Origin: Misgurnus anguillicaudatus
Taxonomy: Eukaryota; Chordata; Actinopteri; Cypriniformes; Cobitidae
NCBI RefSeq assembly: GCF_027580225.2
Contig: NC_073358.2
Location: 10,839,001 to 10,903,000 of the forward strand
DNA length: 64,000 nucleotides
Direction: 5' to 3'
Part shown: positions 36,405 through 48,097 of the stretch, piece after piece
How positions within the stretch are numbered: position 1 is the stretch's first letter
Layout: the number at the start of each line of letters is the position of its first letter
Made by a program: the position numbers and the translations under genes
Notes under the pieces: generated by a model
What the model was told of the DNA's origin: nothing
The model's input: only the letters and a program-made list of their open reading frames with translations
The model's database searches: none

Positions 36405-36771
36405 CAGTGTTGGGGAAAGTTACTTTTAAAATGCATTACAATATTAAGTTACTCCCCAAAAATGTAACTAATTGCGTTACTTTTCATGGAAAGTAATGCT
36501 TACGTTACTTTTAAGTTACTTTTTCTTACTTTGCAGGTGCTTTTTATGACTGAGAATGTCTGCATTCAGAAATTGCCTATTTCCATCGCAAAAATGTCAA
36601 GCTCTGGTCTCCCATCTCCATTTCTGACTTGAACTGTTCACGCAGTAACAAAAAGTAACTCAAATATTAATGTGTACATTTATAAAGTAATGCGTTACTT
36701 TACTCGTTACTTCAGAAAACTAATATTATTACGTAATGCACGTTAGCTGTAATGTGTTAACCCCAACACTG
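36405..36771. mobile_element. hAT-type element, CAGTGTTGGGG family, copy 2
   Basis: The ends CAGTGTTGGGGAAAG and TTAACCCCAACACTG are inverted, with the perfect 8-bp duplication GTAATATG at 36397-36404 and 36772-36779. It is clearly homologous to 32967-33437. Confidence 0.93.
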
Positions 36772-37131
36772 GTAATATGCAGCGTCTTTGTTATAAAAAC
36801 AGCATTATGTATTATAACAAATGCCTGCGGGGGTGCTAAAAGACCCGCTTCTGTTACTTTCACTTTAGATGCTTACTTTTAGCCAAACAACGTGTTAATC
36901 CATTTAAATCTTTAATATGTGTCTAATTCTTTAAAGCGACACCATGTAAGATTTCAACCTTCATAATAAATTTTCAAGACCCTTGTGATAGTACATTGAC
37001 TTTAAATAGGTTGAATGACATGTCTACCTGCTTTACGGCATACGTCACTTCCTACACACAATTTTTTATTTACGTGAACTTTGCTGGAGGCTACTTAAGG
37101 AGTGTAGAGAGCAACTTCTATTATGTGACTC

Positions 37132-37198
37132 TGTGGCACCGTGTTAGTGTCACGTACCTATGACACGGGCGACCTGGGTTTGCTTCCCCTTTAAGGCA
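37132..37198 (+). repeat. tRNA-like SINE fragment
   Basis: GTGGCACCGTGTTAGTGTCA then GACCTGGGTTTGCTTCCCC look like decayed A and B boxes of a tRNA-derived SINE. No tail was seen. Confidence 0.4.
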
Positions 37199-37660
37199 AT
37201 TTTTTATATAAACTCATGATCTTGATTCATACATAAATGCGATCTTCTTTATGACGGCGATTATCTTGCATATAGTTCCCTGTATTCAGATGCTGCATTT
37301 ACGTATTTATCTTTCTTTTACTGTCTATGTATTTACATTACAATCCAGGATGCTATAGCAGTCAAACTTGCTCAAACTCACACAGTGTAAAACCAAACCC
37401 TATTCATTCACCAATCCCTGTTCATTCACCAATCAAATCCGAGCGTTTCTCTCTTCCTCATTTGCTGCGTTCCGCTGTCACTCACGTGACGTATAACAAA
37501 GCGGTAGACCTAAACACATCGGTTTACTTGGATTTGGAGCGACAATTTTCACACAAAAGAGAGGAAAAACGAGCGCCATTGCGGAAAATCCTGGTGGCTA
37601 GGGAGAGAGAGACGATGCAACAATATTTGTTTCGAAAAAGGCAAGGAAATACTTCTGGTC

Positions 37661-37910
37661 ATTTTTCAATTGGAAGGCTGCAGCCTCCGGAGATCAATTA
37701 TGCAGGCTGCATACGTCATCAAGCCTGGTTTATTAAGGTAAACTGAGCATTACATTCGCAAGTCATAAGCATACTGCAAGAATTTACGATTAACTAAGTA
37801 TAATAGTCAACTTTATAATTGTTAATATTGTGAAATAAGAGAGTCTTGATGACGTATGCAGCTTAGAAATACGACATCCGGAGGCTGCAACCTTCAGATT
37901 GAGAAATGGC
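37661..37910. mobile_element. fold-back MITE, copy 1 (GGCTGCAGCCTCCGGAG)
   Basis: The left GAAGGCTGCAGCCTCCGGAG pairs with the right CATCCGGAGGCTGCAACCTTC. The middle TTACGATTAACTAA matches copy 2 at 39290. Confidence 0.75.
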
Positions 37911-38459
37911 TTCTGCCACTAGTTCCTCATCAGAAAGTTGTAACATGACTGCGTTTCTCCCTGATGCCTCAAAATGTTGATCGTTTAGCGTTTTAAAGGT
38001 TTAGTTTTTAGTTTAGTTTTAAGGTTGGCCAGATCTTTTCCTTTGCGACAGTGCTGCCTTTAAAATAGAAATGATACATAAAATCATGTAAACTCCGAGT
38101 GAGGGTTTAATCTGCTGAGACGCTTCACTGATCCACAGACAAACACAACGTGTCTTAGACGAACATTATTGGAAACCCAAATAAAAAAGCACACGCAGTA
38201 AAAGACAGATTATAAAACGGGCAGTTCTGGTTCTTCATTCTGATTGGTTGAAGCCGTGATAAAATTCCCCGGTAAACCCACGGTTCAGACCGCATTACAG
38301 GAGTATCACTGCGCCACTGTTGCGTACTGATTTATGAAAATAAACACCACAGTCTTTAATCACATTTTTAATTTGTATACAATTGCACAATTATGGCGAT
38401 ATCCAGATACATTTCAATAAATATTGTTGAGTCATCTCATCAATAAAGATAAAACTCTC

Positions 38460-38826
38460 CCTTTCTAACTCAAATTCATATTTCCGCTATCCACTGGGTG
38501 GCGATCTTACCCAACTTAAACACTGACGCTTTTACTCAACACTTACAACAGCGTGTTTTGATCAGGCTCTGAATCTGATCTCTTACAAAAGTTCTTCACA
38601 TAAATGGAATTATCTCTGCTTTTAGCTAAAAAATTTGAGAGGTGATAAGAGAACAAATGAAGGTAGGATGAAAGTTTTTTTTTTGAAAGCGGATGGTCTG
38701 TTCGTTCATTTAATGTTTAATGTTTATTTAAAGAAGATAATTTTTCTGCAAGGCATTAAACTAAAACTGGGTGGCAACTTAAAAAAAAAACCGCTGACGG
38801 GGAAAGAGTTCAGCATGCTTCCAAGC
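38460..38826. repeat. interspersed repeat, sister of 11205-11600
   Basis: Long diverged similarity to 11205-11600, ending in GGGGAAAGAGTT-type sequence as many fish DNA-transposon relics do. Family not assigned. Confidence 0.6.
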
Positions 38827-39289
38827 ATATTTGATCATCACTTCAACAGTTGCACGATATAAATGTTAATGTATAATTAGATGAATGGTGATTTATAAAA
38901 ATAAACACTACAGTCTTAAGTCATATTTTCATTGTGTCTTTGCTGCGTCTGTGTTGGTTGGGAACTGCACTCGATCTGTTTCAGTCACACTTGATTCTGA
39001 GGAACTACTTTGTTTGGCGGAAGAGTGATATTTGTACTAATATAATTACAACTTATTTGTGTTGCATATGAAGTAACCGTTTTATAAATGCAATAACCCC
39101 CGCGAAGCAGTGGGGTTACAGTGCATTTTATAACAGCTAAGGGGGTCACAACTTACAACGCCCCTTAGCTGTTATAAAATGCACTGGTAACCCACTGCTT
39201 CTTGGGGCTTATTGCTTTAATAAAATGCATGCTCATTGCACTGGAAAAGGTTTAGCCAGAAACTTAACTTTATGCTGATATTGGGACAG

Positions 39290-39521
39290 TGGCCGTTTCT
39301 CAAACAGAAAGCTGCATCCTCCGGAGGTCGCATGCAGACAACAAGCCTGGTTTATTGCTCAGTTAACTGAGCATTACACTGGCAAGTCATAAGCATATTA
39401 CAAGAATTTACGATTAACTAAATATAACATTAAACTTTATAACTTTATATAGTGTTAATATTCTGTAATAAGTCTACAAATGCGACCTCCAAATGCAACC
39501 TTTTGTTTGAGAAACGGCCAG
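39290..39521. mobile_element. fold-back MITE, copy 2
   Basis: The ends TGGCCGTTTCTCAAACAGAA and TTTTGTTTGAGAAACGGCCA are inverted. The interior shares GCAAGTCATAAGCATA and CAAGAATTTACGATTAACTA with 37661-37910. Confidence 0.85.
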
Positions 39522-39681
39522 CATTTCACCTCCACGGGAAATCTTGTGACATAATTAATTTTGCTATACATATTTAATCACACCCCTAATCTTAATTAAT
39601 TGTTGTCTTCCACACAAATGTTTAAATTAAACTAAAATAAAACATTTCCAGCTTAAGCAATACTGGCATATATTCAGGATG

Positions 39682-40003
39682 CCCTGGTGAAAAAAAACAA
39701 TAAAACCATTACAGAAAATTCTAATGGTTTCCAATAAAATACCAATATGAACATTTAGCTTTACCATTAAAACCACTACACTGTAGTGTGTTTTGGGCAA
39801 TATTCCATTAGAACCAATACATATTCCATTAGAACCAATACATAGAACCAACTGAACCAATACATACCATTACATACCAACAAAAACCAATACACTGTAG
39901 TGTGTTTTGGGCCATATTCCATTAGAACCAATAAGATTCCCAATAAAGCCAATAAAACCATTAGAATTTTCTGTAATGGTTTTATGTTTTTTCAGCAGAG
40001 TGT
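39682..40003. mobile_element. fold-back element with AACCATTA minisatellite core
   Basis: The left AAAACCATTACAGAAAATTC is the inverse of GAATTTTCTGTAATGGTTTT near 39964. Between them CCATTAGAACCAATA-type units repeat several times and TACACTGTAGTGTGTTTTGG occurs twice, at 39776 and 39891. Confidence 0.65.
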
Positions 40004-40302
40004 GAATGAAATTTCATATTTTTCAATTCTTTTACCATTGTCACCTGAATTTGGGGTTAGATTTGGGATTTGCTTTAGGATGTCATTTAATATAGGTTTC
40101 TCCCTGTTTTTGTCTATTTTTAAACCATGGTGTTTCGAGTTGGGGTTAGAATTGGGGTTTGGGTTAGGATGTAATTTTATGTTACAAAAAGTCGTTCTAA
40201 CCCAAAACCCAAGCAGCAATAGCAGAAAAAATGAAAACATTAACAAATCTTTTAACCCCTTTCTGGGTTAGAATTAGGGTTTGGGTTAGGATGTAATTTT
40301 AT

Positions 40303-40651
40303 TAGGGCTGTCAAACGATTAATTGAATAATCGCATACAAAAAAAGTTTGTTTGCTCATAACATATTTGTGTGTGTATTGTGTGCAATTATCATTTATAT
40401 AAATACACACATACATACAATTTAAGAAAAATTTTGTTTATGTATATATTTTTTTATTTATATATAATACAAAATATATTAAAATCTAAATAAATATTTA
40501 TATACATGTAAATGTTTTTTAATTACATATAGATATGTGTGTGTATTTATATATACAAAATAATTACACACAGTGCATACATACGGTATATATTATGCAA
40601 AAACAAACATTTACTTTATATTTTATTAATCGCGATTAATTGACAGCCCTT
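40303..40651. mobile_element. hAT-type MITE, TAGGGCTGTCAAA family, copy 1
   Basis: The ends TAGGGCTGTCAAACGATTAA and GATTAATTGACAGCCCTT are inverted; the 8-bp flanks AATTTTAT (40295-40302) and AATTGTAT (40652-40659) differ by one base. It interrupts a sequence whose uninterrupted sister, GGATGTAATTTTATGTTACA, lies at about 40169. The interior is TATA/ACAC-rich. The same family hosts the LTR element at 61448. Confidence 0.82.
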
Positions 40652-40659
40652 AATTGTAT

Positions 40660-42431
40660 GTAACAAAAAGTCGTTCTTACCCCAAAACCAAGTGAGAATA
40701 GTAAAAAAAGACAAATAAAAAAACAATACATTAAACGAAAAGATCCGTCATATAAAAGGCGGAGTGCACAATGTTTGAAAAACGCTTTGGAAAAGGAGAC
40801 GTGCAGACTACCAAAACACACTTATAGCCAATCAGCAGTAAGGAGCGTGTCTATACTAACCGACATCCTTGCCGGGTTGCGTATGTGTGAGGCGGGTCTA
40901 TCAATAGAAGGTCCAGATTCTATTGTTTAGGTGATATCAACATTGGCTTCCAAACATTGTGCATTCCGCCTTTAAGTGAACCAGAATGACTGGTATATCA
41001 TATGCATGCAAAATTGGAATTTCGTATGTATTGCACGACTTTTCACATTGCGTGCTATTTAAACGCACTTGATGAGATTGGGCTCCCTGGGATACAACCC
41101 CTGAACTAAGCGTTGCTAACACAATGCTCGACCAACCAGCCTGGTCTCACTGTTATTACTTAACTTTCAACATAACTTCTGTTTGAATAGACTCTGGAGT
41201 ATGCATATTTGCAACATTTAATTGTAGCATTATTATGTTTTTACAGCTAAAAATCTTTCATATCATAAAGATTGCTGTATATTTTCGTGTTAACCATTTT
41301 ATCGATCAGCGTTCCCATCATAACCCTACAGCAGTGCTTCCCAATCTTAGTCCTCGAGGACCCCCTCCCAAAATTCAGGTGAGGCAAGGGTGTGACAACT
41401 AGCCCCGGTCATTACAAACTTATTAGAGGTTAGCCATCATAGAGACTGTCAGTACATACAGTAACAGCAGCTTAATTCATGACAACAAACAAGTCTATCT
41501 GTTCGCATATGTTAAAACTGTTTGGGTGTGTGTCTACACTAACTGCACTGATAACTATATATAGTACAAATTTATGGCTGTAAAAACATTTGTGTTTATT
41601 AGTGATGAAAAACATCCCCTTGGCCTGTGGCCCTCAGATACTTAGGACTGTACAGGATTTTCTAAATGTACTCATTCAAGGTTACTAAACTATATTTATG
41701 CATCTTAAAAGGCCTAAATTATATTAATAATATACAATACCATAAAATAAATGGATGGCTAAATAGAAACAATCAAATGAACCGGTTTAATAATCATTTA
41801 AACAATAAGATTTCCAGATGGTTTGTCGCGTTCATGATTAAAGACCACACTGGTTATTTATTTGATGTAGCAGCCAAGCTGGAGCGTTTGGATGCGGATG
41901 CTGAGCGCATCCCTCATCCCTCCCTCGCTCTGCTGCCGTAAAGGAAACTCATCAATCAAACCTTCACCTCTTTTCCTTCGACAATTTTTCCTGCATGACA
42001 TAGTCACTTGAACTTGAGATTTACTTTCTTGTAACTTTTTTCTCGCTCTTTGTTTCTCCGGGTCTTACAGGAAAGCTCTCCCAACGGAGCTCTCGGGTTA
42101 CTGTTTAGTAAAAAGGCGCTTCTATTCCCAGTAATTAGTGAGGCTAACCCGAGACACGCAAGTCTCCTTCTGCCGCTCTCACTTTCCAAACATACAGGGA
42201 GGATCTGAAAGCTTGCGTAGGTCCTCAGACGCTGAGGTGAGACATTTTTCCTACGGCACAGCTTTTAAAACATTAGAACTACAGTGTTTTGGTAGTGTCG
42301 CGTGTCTGTTTTGTTTTGGAAACCCATTCGCTTTTTGGCTTTTTAGACTTTTGCAGGGGAAATGTGTATTTTTTACAATGACTTTGCTAAAGTTGCTCAG
42401 TGTTATCTCAAATGTCTGCTAATAATAATGT
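40660..42431. other. repeat relics and unidentified non-coding DNA
   Basis: 41333-41440 begins GCAGTGCTTCCCAATCTTAG then TCCTCGAGGACC, a common fish-type repeat end with no partner seen. 41880-42250 is more GC-rich and unique; no exon recognised. Confidence 0.35.
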
Positions 42432-43078
42432 TTAAAAGGTTTGTTCACTCAAAAATCTGTCATCCTTTGCTCAGCCCATGTCGCCCCAAAACTTGCTGCT
42501 ATTTTTCCATGGATTCATGGATCATAAGGAGAAATTTCATGCTTTTGTGTTTTACATGACAGTTCATGGAAACTGCATCAGTCAAGCTCCATGAAAGCAT
42601 TAAAGTATCATCAATAAGGGCCATATGACTTCTATTTTCATGAAGCTAGAGAATAACTTTGAAAATAGATCGGTCTGAATTACGTTTTTAGTAACACTTA
42701 CAAAAAGGTTATATTTGTTAAGGAAGTGCATGCAAGCTTTTTTGGAAAAAAAGCAACTAGAAACATAAATGATGAAAGTCAGAATTCAAAAGGTAAAAAT
42801 GAAGAAACTGAAGCACACATTAGGGGGCGCTGTTATGCATGTGGCTGCATTCAGGTTGTATTCAGGTCCGAGTACTCACAAGGGACAAATGTTTGATTGT
42901 GATCCATGGTCTTTAACATTTGTCTTCCAGGACTTTACTAAAAATATTGTTTATGCAAGCTAATACAACCGGTGTTACCATTTTTTTTCTTATGAATCAG
43001 TCATCCTTGTTTTCAGATTAAACTGATTTAATGACCTGTTCACAGCTCAGCAGAGATGACTTAAAAATGATTTCTCTT

Positions 43079-43212
43079 TATGCATTTGGCAGATATTTTT
43101 TATCCAAAATGACTTAAAGTGCATTTATTTTAGCACCTTGTGTTTCCTAGAAATCAAACTCATGACCTTTACAGTGGAAATGCAATGCTCTGCCCATCAA
43201 GCCACAGGATCA
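43079..43212 (-). mobile_element. tRNA-derived SINE (minus strand)
   Basis: It reads, inverted, the same tail as 3690 and 45270: TGCATTTGGCAGATATTTTT then ATCCAAAATGACTTA, followed by a reversed B box and GCAATGCTCTGCCCATCAAG. Confidence 0.75.
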
Positions 43213-43318
43213 CTCACATTCTCTTTTTGTTATTGACAGATGTGATTCCTATGCATTTTCATTACATCATACACAATATAATTGTTTTTCTGTTAATGCA
43301 TGTTTTGAATGACATTAA

Positions 43319-44201
43319 AGGATTAGTAAATTTTCTTTAAAAAATCCAGATAATTTACTCACCACCATATCATCCAAAATGTTGAAGTCTTTCTTTGTTC
43401 AGTCAAGAAGAAATCATGTTTTTTGAGGAAAACATTCCAGAATTTTTCTCATTTTAATGGACCCCAACACCTAACAGTTTCAAAATTACAGTCTCAACGG
43501 AGTTTCAAAGGACTCTAAACAATCCCAAACGAGGCATTAGGGTCTTATCTAGCGAAACGATTATAATGAAATAAAAAATATGCATTTTTAAACCACAACA
43601 TCTCATCTATCTCCAGTCCTGTGACGCGTCAGCGCGACTTCACGTAATTGCGTGATGCCGTGGAAAGGTCACGTGTTACATATATGACACGCACATTTGC
43701 AGATCATTTTAAACAATAAACTGACACAAAGACATTAATTAGTATCATTCCACATACAACACGTCGGAACGGTCCTCTTTCTCCACACTTGTAAACACTG
43801 GGGCATAGTTTCGCATACGTTCTCCATGACCTCTTGACTTATTGCGTGAGGTTGCGCTGGCGCATCACATGACTGGAGAGAGATGAGAAGTTGTGAATTA
43901 AGAGTGCATATTTTTAATTTTTCTTGTCAAAAATGTAAATCGTTTCGCTAGATTAGACCCTTATGCCTCGTTTGGGATCGTTTAGAGTCGTTTGAAACTC
44001 TGTTGAAACTACAATTTTAAACTGTATTAAAACTGTTACGTGTTGGGGTCCATTAAAGTCCATTAAAATGAGAAAAATCCTGGAATGTTTTCCTCAAAAA
44101 ACATAATTTCTTCTCAACTAAACAACGAAAGACATCAACATTTTGGATGACATGGTGGTGAGTAAATTATCTTTATTTTTTAAAGAAAATGGACTAATCC
44201 T
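43319..44201. mobile_element. TTAA-flanked fold-back element with about 320-bp arms
   Basis: TTAA flanks lie at 43315-43318 and 44202-44205. The ends AGGATTAGTAAATTTTCTTT and AAAGAAAATGGACTAATCCT are inverted. The arms keep pairing inward (GAAAACATTCCAG/CTGGAATGTTTTC, ACGAGGCATTAGGGTCTTAT/AGACCCTTATGCCTCGT) to about 43640 and 43865. There is no ORF. Confidence 0.85.
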
Positions 44202-44252
44202 TTAAGGTGATTAAATGATGACAAAATGATTTATTTCAGGCGAGCTATCCCT

Positions 44253-45269
44253 TATTACACACAGGCTATTAAGACAAAAGTTGCAGGTTTGTGTTTTGGA
44301 GAGGTTTCGTGAGACTACAGGCTTTTCGGTGGCTCTGGAGAATTAATCGAATTTGAAACGGTGGATAGCTGTAAGGTTATGTAATGGCACTGAAGTCAGA
44401 CATTGAGGAAGGTAATATGTTGCTGTTTATATTGCGTATGCTCCATCACAGTGATGAGTGTTGATTTTATTGTATCCTCTCCACTTCGGGGCACTGTGTG
44501 CTTCTCTTTATTGTTTGGGATTCAAAAGCTCTCTGATCTAATCCATTATATAACCCTCTGGATTTGTTCATACACTTTTATTTCACTTAATGCCACCAGA
44601 AACACATTGCAAAGGAAAGCCAACGTGGAACAAACGAACAAACACGCGATACAAATGCTAGCTACATTCGTAAAGATCCGACACTGACGACTTTAATGAA
44701 AGCGTCTTCTTTCCACCCGTCAGTACCTTCGATTTTTCATCCGTACCCAAACTGGTTCTGACTCTTCGCAGCTGTTTTCATTTTCCCTCTCCTTGAGAAA
44801 CTGCACCCCTGTGCCCCAGCAATAGCACATTATTGTAAACATATAATTTCATAGTGAAAGCGGCTCAGGTTGTTGGCTGTTTGCCGCCATTTCATTTCGA
44901 CCAAAACTGGGGATGTTGCCAACATCTGGTCTATGTCAGCGTTAAGGGTTTCTTGCCATGGCCCCTCAAACTGGACTCAGCTGCCAGGACTCAGGATACA
45001 AAGCAGGTTTTTGTGATTAATCGGGGGCCCGTCTTTAATCGTGAGGGCCCCGGTTCTCAGTGCAATCGAGAGCGTCCCCGATCACAAGGTGTAATGGTAC
45101 TGTAAGCAGTTATTAATCACAGATTTAAATGTTATGATGACCCAAATGGCTACAAAGATAAAAAAATCTAACGTAACATACGGTCTGTTTTGCATATTTG
45201 GTCACAGTATTTATTATTTTGCAAAAAACAAATAAATGTTGCCTGGGAGTAAGAAAAATACAAGCAGGC
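44253..45269. other. unique non-coding DNA
   Basis: 44870-45100 is repeat-free and GC-rich (GGGGGCCCGTCTTTAATCGT) and is a conserved-element candidate. The open frame spanning it has no family resemblance. Confidence 0.35.
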
Positions 45270-45390
45270 TACATTGGTGAAGCATTGCATTAGTAGCGCC
45301 AAAGGTCATGGGTTTACACATACTGATAAAAAATAATGCACTGTAAGGCGCTTTGGATAAAAGCGTCTGCCAAACGCATAAATGTACATG
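45270..45390 (+). mobile_element. tRNA-derived SINE (plus strand)
   Basis: GTGAAGCATTGCATTAGTAG, then CAAAGGTCATGGGTTTACAC (decayed B box), then the well-kept tail GGCGCTTTGGATAAAAGCGT. Confidence 0.8.
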
Positions 45391-45837
45391 TAGGGATGGA
45401 GATAGAAGGTCAGGTGCAATTTGCAGCCATAAACTTTAAGAAGACAAACGCTCTACACAATCTTGGATCTGCTTTTAAAAATGTTTCATGTCATTTATTA
45501 CCAGGAATATTGAATGCACTACGTATTTTGGGCTCACATTTTATTGCAAACACTTGTCTATGAAGATTATTAGTCATATTGCCATGTATTTTACAAATTT
45601 CATATGACCTTTTTCCTTTGTTTATGAGTAGATGTAAAAAGATGATTTTTGGTGCGTTTTTACTAGGGCTGCACGAGAAATCACATGCGATTGTCACGCG
45701 CATTTTATCTGTAAAGCCGGTTCCTTGATCAGTGCTTTCAGATACAACACAGAGCCGTAGTTTACTATGGCTAAAGTAAAGTTTTTACTAAAGAATTTTA
45801 CATACTCGATTCATATGTTCGTGTGTCAGATATTTAA

Positions 45838-46609
45838 AGGGACATCACTTTTTATATTCTCATTGTCCAGCTCCCCTAGAGTTAAACATTTGATCTTTAC
45901 CGTTTTGGAATCCATTCAGTCGATTTCCAGGTCTGGCTGTACCACTTTTAGCATAGCTTAGCACAATCCATTGAATCTGATTAGATCATTAGCATTGTAC
46001 TCAAAAATGACGATAGAGTTTAGATATTTTTCCTATTTTAAACTTGACTCTTCTGTAGTTACATCGCGTACTAAGACCCACGGAAAATTAAAAGTTGCGA
46101 TTTTCATGGCTAGGAACTATACTCTTTTTCTGGCGTAATAATCAAGGACTTTGCTGCCGTGGCATGGCTGGGGAGGGTGCAGTGATGTTATGCAGGAGCC
46201 GAAAATAGTCCCCTTAGTAATTTTCAATTGCAGAAGACAATTTTCGGTCACTGCGTAGTGTCACTGCGCCTGCTGCAGCCGTGTTGCGGCAGCAAAGCCC
46301 TGATTAATGAAAGTGTGGATCCTAGTCATATCTGCCTAGAGAGTTGCAACTATGTATTTTCCGTTGCTCTTAGTACACATTGTAACTACAGAAGAGTCAA
46401 GTTTTAAATAAGAAAAATATAGAAACACTTATTTTTGAGCACGATGCTAACTGTTCTAATCAGATTCAGTGGGGTATGCTAAGCTATGCTAAAAGTGCTA
46501 GCGCCAGACCCAGAGATTGGCTAAATAGATTTCAAAATGGTAAAAATTAAATGTTTAACTCAAGGGGAGCTGGAAAATGAGTATATTTTCAAAAAAGCGG
46601 AGTGTCCCT
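45838..46609. mobile_element. TTAA-flanked fold-back element
   Basis: TTAA flanks lie at 45834-45837 and 46610-46613. The ends AGGGACATCACTTTTTATA and AAAAAAGCGGAGTGTCCCT are inverted. Further pairing includes CAGCTCCCCTAGAGTTAAAC with GTTTAACTCAAGGGGAGCTG, and CACTTTTAGCATAGCTTAGC with GCTAAGCTATGCTAAAAGTG. Confidence 0.85.
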
Positions 46610-46628
46610 TTAAATTTACTGTACGAAC

Positions 46629-47005
46629 AACCTGATCTCACGAATTTCCGTGGCAGAGTCACAGAATTTTTTGCTCATTTTTCCGTGGCATTCTCACGGA
46701 TCTCCGCATATTTCCGTGGCCCTGCCACGGACTTTCTTTTCCGTGGCATTCTCATGGATTGGTTACTCAACTGTTTTGTTCTATTTTCTTACCATTGTTG
46801 CTTCGGTTTAGGGTTAGATTTACATAAAATGACATCCCTACCCAAACCCAACTATAACCCCAACACCAGGAGACAATTGATTAAAGTTTAGAAAATATAA
46901 AAGAATACATCAGAAAAAATAGTATAAACCAATACTTACAGTAACATACTAATGCAAACACCAAAATCTAACCGTAAACCGGAACTTTGTGAGATCATGT
47001 TGGTA
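46629..47005. repeat. repeat with CCGTGGCA units and weak inverted ends
   Basis: CTGATCTCACGAATTTCCGT at the left and TTTGTGAGATCATGTTGG at the right are loosely inverted. TTTCCGTGGC recurs several times in 46640-46760. It is probably a transposon relic. Confidence 0.5.
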
Positions 47006-47043
47006 CGAATGTAGCATTCAGAGAGGATCTGCTTTTGATTTTA

Positions 47044-47168
47044 ACATTTACATTAATTCATTTGGCAGACACTTTCATTCAAAAGTGACGGTGCATTAAA
47101 GGTTTCCCTGGAATTTGAACCAATGACCTTTGAACTGCTAATGCAATGCTCTACCAACTGAGTGACAA
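47044..47168 (-). mobile_element. tRNA-derived SINE (minus strand)
   Basis: Inverted tail TTCATTTGGCAGACACTTTC, reversed B box GGAATTTGAACCAATGACC and reversed A-box region GCAATGCTCTACCAACTGAG. Confidence 0.8.
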
Positions 47169-47229
47169 GAACTGCATTCACGTGAATGTATGTAAATTAA
47201 TGTTTGTTGAATGTGAATTTTTTGTTTAA

Positions 47230-48083
47230 AGCCACAATGTATAGGATGTTCACAACTAGAGGTTGCTATTACACAATAACAAAGGCGAAGTGTTTGATGA
47301 CATGAAGGAGAGTGGAAAGATGGGAGATGTTGTTTTCACCATCCAGAGATGCATTAAATTTACTAATCATGTTCACGAATAACGAAATGAATTAATGTTT
47401 CATTACCTGTATGTTTAATTGCATTATTTTTATGTCATTGTAATAAATTAGCTGTGAGGCACAACAGCTGCATGTTATATGCTGTTTATTACACGGTTCT
47501 CAGGAATGCTTGATTCTGATTGGTCAGTTGAGACATTTGCAAGTTTGTTCTTTTCAAATAATAACCGCTCCAAAGTAATAACGCATAGCCGGTACTACTT
47601 GTATGTTTAAAATCCCTCCGCGCCAACAAAGATTACCGTTTGGTGCCATTTTGTGACAAACACTGGACAACCACAATTAACAATGGAAAATTTCGACATT
47701 CATTTTAACATGTACGGAAAAAACAAAACATTTAAACAGTGGATAGATTTGGACGATTCAAATGGCTCCCCAATTAAGACGAAAAAACAAAAATTTAACT
47801 ACGATGAACAAACAACGACAAAACACAGAGAGCTAGACTGAACTTGACAAAATAGAGCATGACAGCTACGAAGCCAACACGCAAAAAATACAGAATGGGC
47901 AATAAAACGTCTCAAAGGCTGGCTAAAAGAGAAAAAAATGGAGACAGTCAAGTATAAAGCAGAGGATCTTAATAAGGTATTACGATCATTTTATGCATCT
48001 GTGCAAAGTTTCGCAGAAGGATAAAAATGTTAATTTAAAACAAATATGGCAATAAAATGTTTCAAATCACACATATTGTGGCT
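47230..48083. mobile_element. TTAA-flanked element carrying a recombinase ORF relic
   Basis: TTAA flanks lie at 47226-47229 and 48084-48087. The ends AGCCACAATGTATAGG and CACACATATTGTGGCT are inverted. The interior holds CTTGATTCTGATTGGTCAGT (a repeat also near 38240) and the broken ORF at 47653-48024. Whether the ORF belongs to this element or was inserted later is unclear. Confidence 0.7.
47653..48024 (+). pseudogene. relic of a Crypton-like (tyrosine recombinase) ORF, N-terminal part
   Basis: The first open part, read from ATG 47653 to TGA 47839-47841, ends KHRELD. After that stop the reading continues in two frames: first [15 protein letters not shown], then, after a shift near 47895-47910, [31 protein letters not shown] and a stop. 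The pattern NT..WAI..LKGWL...EDLN..L..FYA resembles, from memory, the N-terminal domain of Crypton-type tyrosine recombinases and their domesticated relatives (KIAA1958/ZMYM type). The catalytic part is absent. At least one stop and one frameshift make it non-functional. The family is a moderate-confidence guess; a search would decide. Confidence 0.45.
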
Positions 48084-48097
48084 TTAATGTAACTTAA

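Larger units (their letters stand above)
36105..39588. mobile_element. large composite hAT-type element packed with other repeats
   Basis: The ends TAGGGGTGTGACGAGACA and TTTAATCACACCCCTA are inverted at the tips; the 8-bp flanks ATCTCAAT (36097-36104) and ATCTTAAT (39589-39596) differ by one base. Inside lie a second hAT (36405-36771), a tRNA-like segment (37132-37198), two copies of one fold-back MITE (37661-37910 and 39290-39521) and a 38460-38826 repeat copy. No transposase was recognised. If the boundaries are right this is a 3.5-kb nested island. Confidence 0.6.
42436..44252. mobile_element. probable outer TTAA-type element, host of a SINE and a hairpin element
   Basis: The left end after TTAA reads AAGGTTTGTTCACTCAAAAA; the right end reads TTTCAGGCGAGCTATCCCTT, the usual inverted counterpart but diverged. 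It encloses the SINE at 43079-43212 and the element at 43319-44201. Boundaries are tentative. Confidence 0.4.

Noticed and set aside
37327..37746. 139-codon open frame inside the composite hAT element
   Set aside because: It continues into the fold-back MITE at 37661 and has no transposase motifs.
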